Assembly (NCBI GenBank): GCA_004153385.1
Contig: SDAL01000006.1
Span: 62,001-126,000 of the forward strand
Direction: 5' to 3'
Length of the DNA stretch: 64,000 bases
Source: Paracoccaceae bacterium
GTDB taxonomy: Bacteria > Pseudomonadota > Alphaproteobacteria > Rhodobacterales > Rhodobacteraceae
Positions 36,032 to 44,933 of this stretch are shown piece by piece. Each line of letters begins with the position of its first letter. Position 1 is the stretch's first letter. The notes beneath the pieces were generated by a model that had not been told where the DNA came from, did not search any database, and was given only the letters and a program-made list of their open reading frames with translations. The translations under genes were made by a program, and so were the position numbers.

Positions 36032-37153
36032 ATGATGTCCACCCCGATCGAACTGAAATCCGTGGTCAAGCGCTTTGGCGCGCATGATGTGATCCGCGGC
36101 ATCGACCTTGATCTGAAGCCCGGTGAATTCACCGTGTTCGTCGGCCCGTCGGGCTGCGGCAAATCCACCCTGTTGCGGATGATCGCGGGGCTGGAGACGA
36201 TCAGCGACGGCGATCTGGTGATCGACGGGGCGCGGATGAATGATGTGCCCCCCGCCAAGCGCGGCATTGCGATGGTGTTCCAGTCCTACGCGCTGTATCC
36301 GCATATGTCGGTGTACAAAAACCTTGCCTTCGGGCTGGAGACCGCAGGCTACAAACGTTCCGAGATCGAGCGGCGCGTCATGGCCGCCGCCGATGTGCTG
36401 CAAATCACCGAATTGCTCAAACGCCGCCCCAAGGCGCTCTCGGGCGGGCAGCGCCAGCGGGTGGCCATCGGCCGCTCCATCGTGCGCGATCCGAAGATTT
36501 TCCTGTTTGACGAGCCCTTGTCCAATCTGGATGCGGAGCTGCGCGTCCAGATGCGGGTGGAAATCACCAAACTGCACAAGAAGCTGGGCAACACGATGAT
36601 CTATGTGACCCATGATCAGGTGGAGGCCATGACCATGGCCGACAGGATCGTGGTCTTGCGCGCGGGCGAGGTGATGCAGGTGGGCACGCCGCTGGATCTT
36701 TATAACCGCCCCGCCAACCAGTTTGTGGCCGGGTTCATCGGCTCGCCCAAAATGAACTTCCTGCCGGTGGTGGTGGCCCCTCGCGGGGTCACGCTGGACG
36801 AGACGCCGATCGGGCTGTCGGTGCCACAAGACACCCCCGCCCACGCGGCCCTGACGCTTGGGGTGCGCCCCGAACATCTGAGCGCCGCCCCCCTGCCCAC
36901 GGGCGAGCAGATCACCCTGCCGCCCCTTCGTGTGGATCTGGTGGAGCATCTGGGCGGGTCCACCGTTGTGCACGCCTCCACCCCCGGCGGGCGTACGTTA
37001 TGTGCGATGCTGCCCGGACAGACCCCCATCACCCAAGGCGCAATCCTTACCCTGCATGCCGCGCGCGAGGCCTGCCACCTGTTTGATCCCGAAGGTCAGG
37101 TGATCCACGCGGCCCCGCCCCTTCCTGATGTTTCCAAGAAAGCTATGATATGA
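36032..37153 (+). CDS. MalK/UgpC-type sugar ABC transporter ATP-binding protein
   Basis: A 373-residue ATPase. Walker [11 protein letters not shown]-loop [10 protein letters not shown], signature LSGGQRQRV, Walker [13 protein letters not shown] and YVTHDQ are intact. The C-terminal regulatory OB-fold domain has FIGSPKMNF and LGVRPEHL. Two adjacent ATG codons (36032, 36035) lie behind GAGGAGAGAC; either may be used. It is separated from the permease by 231 GC-rich bases containing a 9-G run at 35975-35983. Its stop overlaps the start of the dehydrogenase gene (ATGA), so the two are coupled. Confidence 0.94.
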   Translation: MMSTPIELKSVVKRFGAHDVIRGIDLDLKPGEFTVFVGPSGCGKSTLLRMIAGLETISDGDLVIDGARMNDVPPAKRGIAMVFQSYALYPHMSVYKNLAFGLETAGYKRSEIERRVMAAADVLQITELLKRRPKALSGGQRQRVAIGRSIVRDPKIFLFDEPLSNLDAELRVQMRVEITKLHKKLGNTMIYVTHDQVEAMTMADRIVVLRAGEVMQVGTPLDLYNRPANQFVAGFIGSPKMNFLPVVVAPRGVTLDETPIGLSVPQDTPAHAALTLGVRPEHLSAAPLPTGEQITLPPLRVDLVEHLGGSTVVHASTPGGRTLCAMLPGQTPITQGAILTLHAAREACHLFDPEGQVIHAAPPLPDVSKKAMI

Positions 37154-38463
37154 AATACGCCATCGTCGGAACCGGCTCGCGCCATCAGATGTTTCGTGGC
37201 GCCCTGACGGGTGATCACGCAGCCACCAACCAGCTTGTGGGGCTGTGCGACAGCAATCCCCACCGGCTTGCCCGTGCCGCAGACGCCGTGCCCGCGCAGG
37301 ACGGCAACGGGATTGCCACCTATACGGCAGAGGAATTCGACCGGATGCTGGCCGAGCAAAAACCCGCGGCCGTCGTGGTGACCGTACCAGACGACCTGCA
37401 CCATGAGTACATCATCCGTGCGATGCGGGCGGGCTGCGATGTCATCACCGAAAAGCCGATGACCGTCGATCTGCCCAAACTGCGCGCGATTTTGCAGGCG
37501 CAATCGGAAACGGGCCGCAAGATCACCGTGTCGTTCAACTACCGCTACACCCCCGCGCGCACGCAGATCAAGGATCTGCTGATGGCCGACACCATCGGCA
37601 CCGTCACGGCGGTGGATTTCACATGGTATCTGGATCGCGTGCACGGGGCCGATTATTTCCGCCGCTGGCACCGCGAGAAAGCACGCTCTGGCGGGTTGCT
37701 GGTGCATAAATCCACCCATCATTTCGATCTGGTCAACTGGTGGCTGGATGCAACGCCCGTACGGATCGCAGCCGATGGCACACGCGCGTTCTATACCCCC
37801 CAGACGGCGGCGCGTATGGGGCTGGAAGATCACGGGACGCGGTGCCACACCTGCCCTGTGGCCGAAAAATGCGACCTGCGTCTGGATCTGGCCGCCGATC
37901 CGGCCCTGCGCGAGATGTATCTGGAGGCCGAGGCGCTTGACGGCTATCACCGCGATCAATGCGTGTTCGACCCCTCGATCACGATCGAGGACACGATGCA
38001 GGTCCATGCCGCCTATGATACCGGCGCGATGCTCAACTATTCGCTGGTCGCCTATTCCCCGTGGGAGGGGCTGGAGATCACATTCCACGGCACCAAGGGC
38101 AATATCGTGCACCGCCACACAGAGGTGCACGGCGTCTTTGGCGGCAAGCGCGATCATGCCACCGGTCACGAGGCCATCACGACCCAGCTGCATCTGGCGG
38201 GCGAGGCACCGCGGATGCTTGATGTCTGGCAGGGCACGGGCGATCACGGCGGGGCCGATCCGGTGATGCTGGGCTATATGTTCGATCCCGACGTGGCCCC
38301 CGACCGTTATGGCCGCGGCTCCAGCCATATCGACGGCGGGTGGTCGATCCTGTCGGGCATCATCGCAAACGAGGCCATGGCGCGCGACACCTCGCTGGAG
38401 GTGGAGGCCTATTTGCGCGAAAACGGCATCGATCTGGCGCGCCCCGCCCGCAGCTACGCCTGA
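37150..38463 (+). CDS. Gfo/Idh/MocA-family oxidoreductase with a cysteine cluster
   Basis: A 437-residue NAD(P)-dependent dehydrogenase. The Rossmann start is YAIVGTGSRHQMF, and the catalytic-region motif EKPMTVD lies near residue 103. The substrate domain has SFNYRYTPAR and HKSTHHFDLVNWW. It is longer than most family members. A CHTCPVAEKC cluster (about residues 232-241) could bind a metal, which is unusual. It is translationally coupled to the ATPase gene and probably oxidises the imported sugar. Confidence 0.88.
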   Translation: MKYAIVGTGSRHQMFRGALTGDHAATNQLVGLCDSNPHRLARAADAVPAQDGNGIATYTAEEFDRMLAEQKPAAVVVTVPDDLHHEYIIRAMRAGCDVITEKPMTVDLPKLRAILQAQSETGRKITVSFNYRYTPARTQIKDLLMADTIGTVTAVDFTWYLDRVHGADYFRRWHREKARSGGLLVHKSTHHFDLVNWWLDATPVRIAADGTRAFYTPQTAARMGLEDHGTRCHTCPVAEKCDLRLDLAADPALREMYLEAEALDGYHRDQCVFDPSITIEDTMQVHAAYDTGAMLNYSLVAYSPWEGLEITFHGTKGNIVHRHTEVHGVFGGKRDHATGHEAITTQLHLAGEAPRMLDVWQGTGDHGGADPVMLGYMFDPDVAPDRYGRGSSHIDGGWSILSGIIANEAMARDTSLEVEAYLRENGIDLARPARSYA

Positions 38464-39239
38464 AGGGCCGCGACACCGGCCAAGGTGATGCGCGGCGCAA
38501 TACTCCGCGCATCACTGCCCCCCTTGAAAAGCGCAACCCTGTGCGGCCCGACAAAGGCGCGCGCCCGCCGCATTGCGCGCCGCGCGCCCTTCTGTCGGGC
38601 GCAGGCGGTCGCATCAGGCCTGCCCGCCCCCAAAGCACGGTGTTCACCCACAACTCCGCGCCTGAAAGCGGGCCTCTGGGCCAAGCGCCAGCCCGTTGGG
38701 ATGTGGTCAGGAAAATGGCGTGGCGTGGCGCGGCGACGATCGTGCACAATATCGGCTGTGCTGCGCCTTGAACGCCACACAGGCTGACGAGTGCCCGCGC
38801 GCGGCCCCTGCGCGCGATCTTTTCACGCCTGCATCGGGCCACGTCACCGGATGCTGCACCCTGCCTCGATGCTTTGGGCACATGACCGTCACGGCGAAAC
38901 ACATCCCCTTGCAGCAATATCGCCGCTGATTGACCGTGGCCCCTGCCCCCCACACCGCGTGGGCCCCCTTGTGTCCCACGCGCCTGAGGGCGCGCCACTC
39001 CGGTGGCGCGGCGACACCGCGATGGCCGCAGGCGACGCGCGAACGCTCTGCCCGTGGCGCGAAGTGCGCGGATTTCAGGCCTTTGCCACAAATCGGTAAG
39101 CAGGCTCACCACTCTATCAAATCCAGCAATACGCTTGTGCATATGCGCACCAAAGCCGGCATTAAACTTTCCAACCTGCTGCGATACGCCCACCCAGATC
39201 GAAACAAATACATAGAATGAACCAAAGAGAAGAAAGAAA
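38464..39239. other. Long gene-free stretch
   Basis: Nearly 780 bases between the dehydrogenase stop and the MFS start, with no supported gene on either strand. The last 150 bases are less GC-rich and should contain the MFS promoter. No clear terminator hairpin was seen. Confidence 0.5.
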
Positions 39240-40538
39240 ATGTCGCATATCACCTCGGATCCGGCACTAAACAGCGCCAGAGCCACACCCAGCAACTCTG
39301 CGGCGAAGGTGCTGTTTGCCTCCCTCGTCGGCACCACGATCGAGTTTTTCGATTTCTACGTTTACGCCACCGCCGCCGTGCTGGTTTTCCCAGCGCTGTT
39401 TTTCCCCAACAGCGATGCGACAACAGCCCTTCTTGCCTCTTTCGCGACTTTTTCCATCGCGTTTTTTGCACGTCCCTTGGGCGCGCTGGTCTTCGGCCAT
39501 TTCGGTGACCGGATCGGGCGCAAGGCCACGTTGGTGGCCGCGCTTTTGACGATGGGCATCTCGACCGTGATTATCGGGCTGTTGCCGACCTACAGCTCCA
39601 TCGGGGTGCTGGCACCGCTGGCGCTGGCGCTGTGCCGCTTTGGTCAGGGGTTCGGCTTGGGCGGTGAATGGGGCGGGGCTGTATTGATGGCCACCGAAAA
39701 CGCCCCGCCCGGCAAGAAGGACTGGTACGGGATGTTCCCGCAGCTGGGCGCGCCTGTGGGCCTGTTTTTGTCGTCGGGGCTGTTTTGGCTGCTGTTGCAG
39801 TTCATGCCGCAGGAGGCTTTGCTAAGCTGGGGCTGGCGGATCCCGTTTCTGGCCTCGATCATCCTGATCGCAATCGGGCTGTGGGTGCGGCTGTCCATCA
39901 CGGAAACACCGGCCTTTCAAAAGGCCATCGACCATAACGAGCGTGTGGCCGTGCCTGCCTTCGATCTGTTTGCCAATCATAAAATGTCGATCCTTCTGGG
40001 CACGTTCGTGGCGCTTGCGACCTTTGTGCTGTTCTATATCGGCACGGCGTATCTGCTGTCGTATAACGTGAAGGTGCTGGATATTCCGTTCACCGATGCG
40101 CTGGCGATCCAGATCTGGGGCGCGATCGTGTTCGGGATTTTCATCCCCATCGCAGGGCTTCTGGCGCAGCGGTTCGGACGGCGCGAGGTGCTGATTGCCA
40201 CCACCGTCCTGATTGCGGCCTTCTCCTTCGCGCTGCCATATCTGATGGTCGATAACGAGGCGTTGATCCTGGGCTTTGTGACGCTGGCGATGGGCTTGAT
40301 GGGCTTGACCTACGGGCTGATCGGCACAGCACTGGCCGCCCCCTTCCCGACGCAGGTCCGCTATACCGGATCGTCGGTCACGTTCAACTTTGCGGGTATC
40401 TTCGGCGCCTCGCTTGCGCCCTATGCCGCGACGTGGCTGCAATCGAACTATGGTTTGGGCTATGTGGGCTACTACCTGTGTGCGGCGGCCCTGATCACGC
40501 TCGGGTGCATCTTTGCCATCGGTCGCAACAAGATCTGA
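39240..40538 (+). CDS. MFS transporter, metabolite:proton symporter type
   Basis: A 432-residue inner-membrane symporter of the MHS (ProP/KgtP/ShiA-like) group. It opens with VLFASLVGTTIEFFDFYVYATAA, has motif A as GHFGDRIGRKATL, and FGQGFGLGGEWGGAVLMATENAP is the MHS signature in helix 5. About 12 helices. ATG 39240 is preceded by a purine-rich AAAGAGAAGAAAG. Family substrates are carboxylates, shikimate, proline or betaine; the substrate here is unknown. It ends at a strong terminator. Confidence 0.92.
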   Translation: MSHITSDPALNSARATPSNSAAKVLFASLVGTTIEFFDFYVYATAAVLVFPALFFPNSDATTALLASFATFSIAFFARPLGALVFGHFGDRIGRKATLVAALLTMGISTVIIGLLPTYSSIGVLAPLALALCRFGQGFGLGGEWGGAVLMATENAPPGKKDWYGMFPQLGAPVGLFLSSGLFWLLLQFMPQEALLSWGWRIPFLASIILIAIGLWVRLSITETPAFQKAIDHNERVAVPAFDLFANHKMSILLGTFVALATFVLFYIGTAYLLSYNVKVLDIPFTDALAIQIWGAIVFGIFIPIAGLLAQRFGRREVLIATTVLIAAFSFALPYLMVDNEALILGFVTLAMGLMGLTYGLIGTALAAPFPTQVRYTGSSVTFNFAGIFGASLAPYAATWLQSNYGLGYVGYYLCAAALITLGCIFAIGRNKI

Positions 40539-40561
40539 CGGTGGCCATCTGCGCAAAAACC

Positions 40562-40595
40562 AACCCGCCGCATGACCTCATGCGGCGGGTTTTTT
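40562..40595. terminator. Bidirectional intrinsic terminator
   Basis: AACCCGCCGCAT, loop GACCTC, ATGCGGCGGGTT followed by TTTT on the plus strand. On the minus strand the same stem is followed by GGTTTTT. It ends both the MFS gene and the converging DUF475 gene. Confidence 0.9.
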
Positions 40596-40619
40596 CATGC
40601 GCCGGTCGCGGTGACGCGG

Positions 40620-41651
40620 CTAACCCGCCGCCGCCAGACGCCGGTTATAGCGTAATGACGAGGCCAGCGCGAGCGCGATGAACCCCGCCCCCAGCAGCCC
40701 CGTGACCGCCTCTGGCACCTCCACCAGCGTTTGCGCAAACATGATGCACGACAGCACAAGCACAGACCAGAACGCCCCGTGTTCCAGATAGCGGAATTCC
40801 GTCAGGGTGCCGCGATCCACCAGCATGATCGTCATGGAGCGCACATACATCGCCCCGATCCCCAGACCGATGGCGATCAAAAACAGGTTATGGGTCAGCG
40901 CGAAGGCCCCGATCACCCCGTCGAAACTGAAGCTGGCGTCAAGCACCTCAAGGTACAAAAACGCCCCCAAGCCCCCTTGGGCCACCGCACCCGCCCGTTG
41001 GGGCTGATCCAGCACCTGCCCCAAAAGCGCGACACCCAGATAGGCGCCAAGCCCCGCGATGGCCGCAAAAAGGAAGGTGGCCTTTTGCGCCTCGGGCAGC
41101 GCAAGGCTGACCGCCCCCACGACCACAAGGACCAGCAGGATTTCGGCCCCCTTGACCGCGCCCATCCGGCGCAGCTGACGCTCGACCCCACCGATCCAGT
41201 CCACGTGCTTTTCCGCATCGGCAAAGAAACTCAGCGCGACCATCATCAAAAACGCGCCCCCGAAGGCGGCAATCGACAGATGCGCCCCGTGGATGATCTG
41301 CGAATAGCGGGCCGGTTCTGTCGCCGCCAGCCGCACCGCCTCGATCGGGCCGATGCCAGCGGCCACCACCACGATCATCAGCGGAAACAGGATCCGCATA
41401 CCGAAAACGGCAATCAGGATGCCCCACGTTAAAAAGCGCCGCCGCCAGACCGGGTCCATGGTGTTGAGCTTGTTGGCGTTGACGATGGCATTGTCGAACG
41501 ACAACGAGATTTCCAGCACCGCCAGCACCGCGCCGATCAGCAAGAACCCCATGCCGCCCGACCATGTGCCAGAATAGCTCCATCCCAGCCAGAACGCCCC
41601 CAAAAGCCCCAGCAGCGTGACCGCGTACGACCAGCCGAAATACCGCATCAT
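40620..41651 (-). CDS. DUF475 / TerC-like integral membrane protein
   Basis: A 343-residue polytopic protein. Two related motifs, LEISLSFDNAIVNAN near residue 47 and LDASFSFDGVIGAFA near residue 240, give the internal duplication and acidic intramembrane residues typical of TerC/DUF475 proteins. These are linked to tellurite resistance and metal (manganese or calcium) export. ATG 41651 overlaps the stop of the hydroxyacid dehydrogenase gene upstream, so the two are translated together. The function here is not known; metal efflux is the best family-based guess. Confidence 0.8.
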   Translation of the reverse strand: MMRYFGWSYAVTLLGLLGAFWLGWSYSGTWSGGMGFLLIGAVLAVLEISLSFDNAIVNANKLNTMDPVWRRRFLTWGILIAVFGMRILFPLMIVVVAAGIGPIEAVRLAATEPARYSQIIHGAHLSIAAFGGAFLMMVALSFFADAEKHVDWIGGVERQLRRMGAVKGAEILLVLVVVGAVSLALPEAQKATFLFAAIAGLGAYLGVALLGQVLDQPQRAGAVAQGGLGAFLYLEVLDASFSFDGVIGAFALTHNLFLIAIGLGIGAMYVRSMTIMLVDRGTLTEFRYLEHGAFWSVLVLSCIMFAQTLVEVPEAVTGLLGAGFIALALASSLRYNRRLAAAG

Positions 41652-42676
41652 GAGCGGTTCTGCCCTGTGGACTGGGACCCTGTGGACGCAGGCCCTGTGG
41701 ACTCGGAGCCGGTGGATTGTGACAGGTTGCGCGACAGATCCACCGGCGACACCAGATCGCGCCCGCTATAATACGCATCAAGGTTTTCAACCACCATCCA
41801 CGCCATCGCATCGCGGGTTTCCACGGTGCCCGACGCATGATGGGGAAACAGTGTGACATTGGGCAGGCCGGTCAGGGCGGGATCGGGACGCGGCTCGTTT
41901 TCATAAACATCAAGGGCGGCATGGCCCAAACGGCCCGTGGCCAGCGCCTCGATCATCGCGGCTTCATCGACCACGGTGCCGCGTGCCACGTTGATCAACA
42001 ACCCGTCGCGGCCAAGCGCCTCCATCACCGGCGCATCGATCAGATGCTCGGTTCCCGCACCGCCCGGTACCACCACGACAAGCGCATCGGACTGTCGCGC
42101 AAGATCGATCAGGTCGGGCACGAATGTATAGGGCACGTCTTTTTCGCTGCGGTTCCAGTAGCGCACATCCTGCCCCATCGCCTGACCGCGCGCGCCAATC
42201 GCCTGACCGATGGCCCCCATCCCGATAATGCCCAGCACCTTGCCTTTCAGTGACGATTGCAGCGGAAACGGCCCCTTTGCTCCCCAATCCCCCGAACGGA
42301 CATAGGCATCGGCCGCCACCAGCGACCGGCGCGCGGCCAATAGCAGCATGATCGCGCAATCGGCCACATCATCGCACAGCGCAGACGATGTGTTGCTGAG
42401 CGCCACGCCCCGATCGGCCATCGCCACCAGATCGAACCCTTCAAATCCCGCGCTGGCACAGGCCACCAGTTCCAGATCGGGCAGATGTTCCAGCATCTGC
42501 ACGGTCATCGGGGTGTGGCCGTTGGTCACCACACTGCGGCACGCCGCGCCGTGGCGGGCCAGAAACGCCGGTTTGTCCTGTGCCAGATCCCAGCGATGCA
42601 GGGTGTAGCGGGCCTCGAGTGCGTTCATCGCATCGGGGCGCAGCTGGGTCAGCACCATCACATCAGGTTTGGTCAT
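41648..42676 (-). CDS. D-2-hydroxyacid dehydrogenase with repeat tail
   Basis: A 342-residue NAD-dependent dehydrogenase of the glyoxylate/hydroxypyruvate reductase type. The dinucleotide site is LGIIGMGAIGQAIGARG. The catalytic Arg is in NVARGTVVDE, the Glu in YENEPRPDP and the His in FPHHASGT. After the normal end of the family, at about residue 318, it carries a tail of STG-containing pentapeptide repeats. ATG 42676 follows GGAGGAC. The stop overlaps the DUF475 start. Substrate not determinable. Confidence 0.9.
   Translation of the reverse strand: MTKPDVMVLTQLRPDAMNALEARYTLHRWDLAQDKPAFLARHGAACRSVVTNGHTPMTVQMLEHLPDLELVACASAGFEGFDLVAMADRGVALSNTSSALCDDVADCAIMLLLAARRSLVAADAYVRSGDWGAKGPFPLQSSLKGKVLGIIGMGAIGQAIGARGQAMGQDVRYWNRSEKDVPYTFVPDLIDLARQSDALVVVVPGGAGTEHLIDAPVMEALGRDGLLINVARGTVVDEAAMIEALATGRLGHAALDVYENEPRPDPALTGLPNVTLFPHHASGTVETRDAMAWMVVENLDAYYSGRDLVSPVDLSRNLSQSTGSESTGPASTGSQSTGQNRS
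41657..41716 (-). repeat. Four tandem 15-bp repeats at the 3' end of the dehydrogenase gene
   Basis: Four copies of a TCCACAGGGNNNNNN unit in frame (coding strand), encoding STGSE, STGPA, STGSQ and STGQN. The count could vary by slippage without changing frame. Confidence 0.85.
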
Positions 42677-42948
42677 ATCGGGTCCTCCCTTTTTCGTCCT
42701 GCGCGTCGGCTGCCATCAGGGGACGGGCGGCCGGTCGCCGCGCGGCCTGTCTCGACCCGCCCCCGGACATGCACAGGACATATCCGTATCGTGGCAATAA
42801 TTGTCCTGCCTCAGCCGCGGACGCAAGAGAGCGTTCCACGATATATCGACACCACAGGAATGATATGTCCCGAAAGCCATCAGTCAGATCTGGAAAATGG
42901 TCATATAATTACTGTGGCCGGGCGACCGCAGCCGCGCCCCCGACCTGT

Positions 42949-43812
42949 CTACACGCGGGCGATGCGGGTCTTTGGCGCGCGCGCCCCAAGCCAGACACAT
43001 CCCAGAACGATCACCGCGCCCACCAGCTGCACATCCGTCAGCGTCTGGCCCAGAACGACCCACCCGAGGAGAACCGCCGAGAGCGGGCTGAGAAACCCCA
43101 ACCCCGTGACCGCTTGCGGCCCCAGCCGTGCAATGGCGCGAAACCAGAAAAAATAGCTGACACCGGCGCCGGCCACCCCCAGCCACAAGAACCCCGCGAT
43201 ATTGGCCATGCTGGGGGCGGGCAAGGCAGGCTCCAACAGCACCGCGCATGGCACAAGCAGCAGCCCGCCCGCGGTCAGCTGCCATGAGGTGAACACAAGC
43301 GCGGGCACATCGGGCTGCCATTTGCGCGTCAGCACCACACCGGCGGCCATCGACACCGCCCCGACCAGCGCCGCCGTCACGCCCACCGGATCCAGCGCCC
43401 CGCGCGGTCCCAGAACCAGCAGGGCCACGCCCGCCACACCGACCACCGCCGCCCCCACCCCGCGCGCGCTCAGCGGCGTGCCAAGCGTAAGGCGCGCAAG
43501 CCCAAGCACCACCAGCGGCTGGACCGCCCCAAGGGTCGCGGCCACCCCGCCCGGCAACCGGTAGGCCGCAATGAACAGCGCCGCCCAGAAAACCGCGAAG
43601 TTCAGCGCGCCCAGCACCGCAAGCCGCCACAGCCACGCCCGCGGCGGCACGCGACGGCACACGGCCATCAGCACCAGCCCCGCAGGCAGGGCACGCAGGA
43701 CCGCATCGGTGAACGGATAGCCCGCCGGCAACATCTGCGTGGTGACGATATACGTGCTGCCCCAGATCGCGGGGGCGCAGGCGGCAAGCATCAGATCTGT
43801 GGGTCTCGACAT
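42949..43812 (-). CDS. EamA/DMT-family transporter
   Basis: A 287-residue membrane protein with two EamA repeats (about 10 helices): PAIWGSTYIVTTQMLP in the first, ALVGAVSMAAGVVLTRKWQ and LGFLSPLSAVLLGWVVLGQTLTDVQLVGAVIVL in the second. ATG 43812 follows GAGGA. It probably exports amino acids or small metabolites. It is divergent from a MarR regulator over two palindromes, so expression is likely inducible. Confidence 0.9.
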   Translation of the reverse strand: MSRPTDLMLAACAPAIWGSTYIVTTQMLPAGYPFTDAVLRALPAGLVLMAVCRRVPPRAWLWRLAVLGALNFAVFWAALFIAAYRLPGGVAATLGAVQPLVVLGLARLTLGTPLSARGVGAAVVGVAGVALLVLGPRGALDPVGVTAALVGAVSMAAGVVLTRKWQPDVPALVFTSWQLTAGGLLLVPCAVLLEPALPAPSMANIAGFLWLGVAGAGVSYFFWFRAIARLGPQAVTGLGFLSPLSAVLLGWVVLGQTLTDVQLVGAVIVLGCVWLGARAPKTRIARV

Positions 43813-43824
43813 GGCATCCTCATT

Positions 43825-43842
43825 TATCTTGACATCAAGATA
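43825..43842. promoter_or_regulatory. MarR operator 1
   Basis: TATCTTGA and TCAAGATA around CA: a perfect 18-bp palindrome 13 bp upstream of the EamA ATG, where binding would block its ribosome site or promoter. Confidence 0.85.
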
Positions 43843-43852
43843 CATCCAGACG

Positions 43853-43866
43853 CCTTGACGTCAAGG
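43853..43866. promoter_or_regulatory. MarR operator 2
   Basis: CCTTGACGTCAAGG, a perfect 14-bp palindrome sharing the CTTGA/TCAAG half-sites with operator 1, centred 26 bp away and just upstream of the marR-type gene. Confidence 0.85.
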
Positions 43867-43888
43867 TATAATCCGGCCAAGAGGGGAT

Positions 43889-44437
43889 ATGGATCAAGTC
43901 GACCACATTCTGGCCCAATGGCACAGCGCACGCCCCGATCTGGATGTCGGGCCGATGGGCACGTTGGGGCGGCTGAAACGCCTTGTGGATCATCTCAGCG
44001 CGGAATTGGCGGCGCTTTACAAATCCTATAACCTGACGCCTGCCAGCTTTGATGTGCTGGCCACCCTCAGGCGGTCGGGGGCACCCTATGCGCTCAGCCC
44101 GTCATCGCTGATCGACTGGACGATGGTGACATCGGGCACGATGACCAACCGGCTGGACCGGCTGCAGGCAGCGGGCCTGATCGAGCGGCGCGCCAACCCG
44201 CAAGACGGGCGCGGCTCTGTCGTGGGGCTGACGCCACAGGGGTTCGCGTTGATCGAGACGGTGATCGCCGCCCATGTGGACACCCAGCACCGCCTGATCG
44301 CGGGCCTGCCCGAGGCGGTGCGCGCCAGTTTTGATGCCCAGCTGAAAACATGGTTGTCCGCGTTCGAGCAAGATCGCGCCCCCCATCACTCGCCTGCGCC
44401 CGACAGCCCGCGCCGACTGAATGAAGACTTGGTGTAA
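43889..44437 (+). CDS. MarR-family transcriptional regulator
   Basis: A 182-residue winged-helix regulator: SPSSLIDWTMVTSGTMTNRLDRLQAAGLIERRANPQDGRGSVVGLTPQGF is the MarR DNA-binding core with its wing. ATG 43889 follows GAGGGG. It is divergent from the EamA transporter, with two related palindromes in the 76-bp gap, so it most likely represses both genes until a ligand binds. Confidence 0.9.
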   Translation: MDQVDHILAQWHSARPDLDVGPMGTLGRLKRLVDHLSAELAALYKSYNLTPASFDVLATLRRSGAPYALSPSSLIDWTMVTSGTMTNRLDRLQAAGLIERRANPQDGRGSVVGLTPQGFALIETVIAAHVDTQHRLIAGLPEAVRASFDAQLKTWLSAFEQDRAPHHSPAPDSPRRLNEDLV

Positions 44438-44599
44438 CCGGTTGGGGTCACGTCCCCACGTCGCCAATGGTCGGGCGTGATGATGCGCATGCCAATTGGC
44501 CTGACCGATGGCGGAGGCCTTGACCGATGGTGGGGGCCGACACACCCCACCGTTGGCGGCGAGCGGTGCCAATGGAGTGTTGTTGGACCCATTAGTAAT

Positions 44600-44619
44600 T
44601 GTCCATTGAGACTTTTTGA
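44600..44619 (+). repeat. Candidate left-end TnsB-binding site
   Basis: TGTCCATTGAGACTTTTTGA, reading inward. It matches the inverted copy at 50789-50808 at TGTCCA, AGACT and the following A/T run. A weaker copy may lie at 44623-44643. Confidence 0.55.
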
Positions 44620-44722
44620 TGCGTCATAAGGTCTTGAAAAACAACAGCCTAAAATGCCGGATTTCGCACTGAGGCCACCAGTTTTTCATTTCACCCAGAG
44701 AAAACGGCCATCGAAAGTTCGT

Positions 44723-44748
44723 AAAAAAATGCCGCCCGAAGGCGGCAT
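44723..44748 (-). terminator. Intrinsic terminator of the tniQ operon
   Basis: ATGCCGCC, loop, GGCGGCAT (44729-44748), followed on the minus strand by a run of seven T (44729-44723), about 185 nt after the tniQ stop. Confidence 0.85.
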
Positions 44749-44933
44749 GATCTGGTTTTCAGGGAAAGGTCAGCTTCTGAGGGTCAGCCCATCAGGAAAT
44801 ATGAGTCTTGGGAAAGGCCTGGCGGAGGGGATTCGAGCAGCGCCTTGATCTCCTCCGGATCGATAACTACCGTCGCAAAGCCGTGTGCGCCGGTCACCCG
44901 AAAGACCTTTTTCAGATGACCAAGAAACATCAG

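Larger units (their letters stand above)
44438..44933. other. Boundary region with candidate left transposon end
   Basis: About 500 bases with no gene. It contains a GGTGGGG/CCCCACC hairpin (44529-44551), a candidate left TnsB-type site (44600-44619) with a weaker second copy at 44623-44643, and the terminator of the tniQ operon. Confidence 0.55.

Noticed and set aside
38360-39337. 325-codon minus-strand frame covering the gap before the MFS gene
   Set aside because: Overlaps the ends of two well-supported genes, and its Arg-rich sequence shows no domain.
44529-44551. GGTGGGG/CCCCACC hairpin taken as a transposon tip or terminator
   Set aside because: No T-tract follows and no matching copy was seen at the right end, so neither role is supported.
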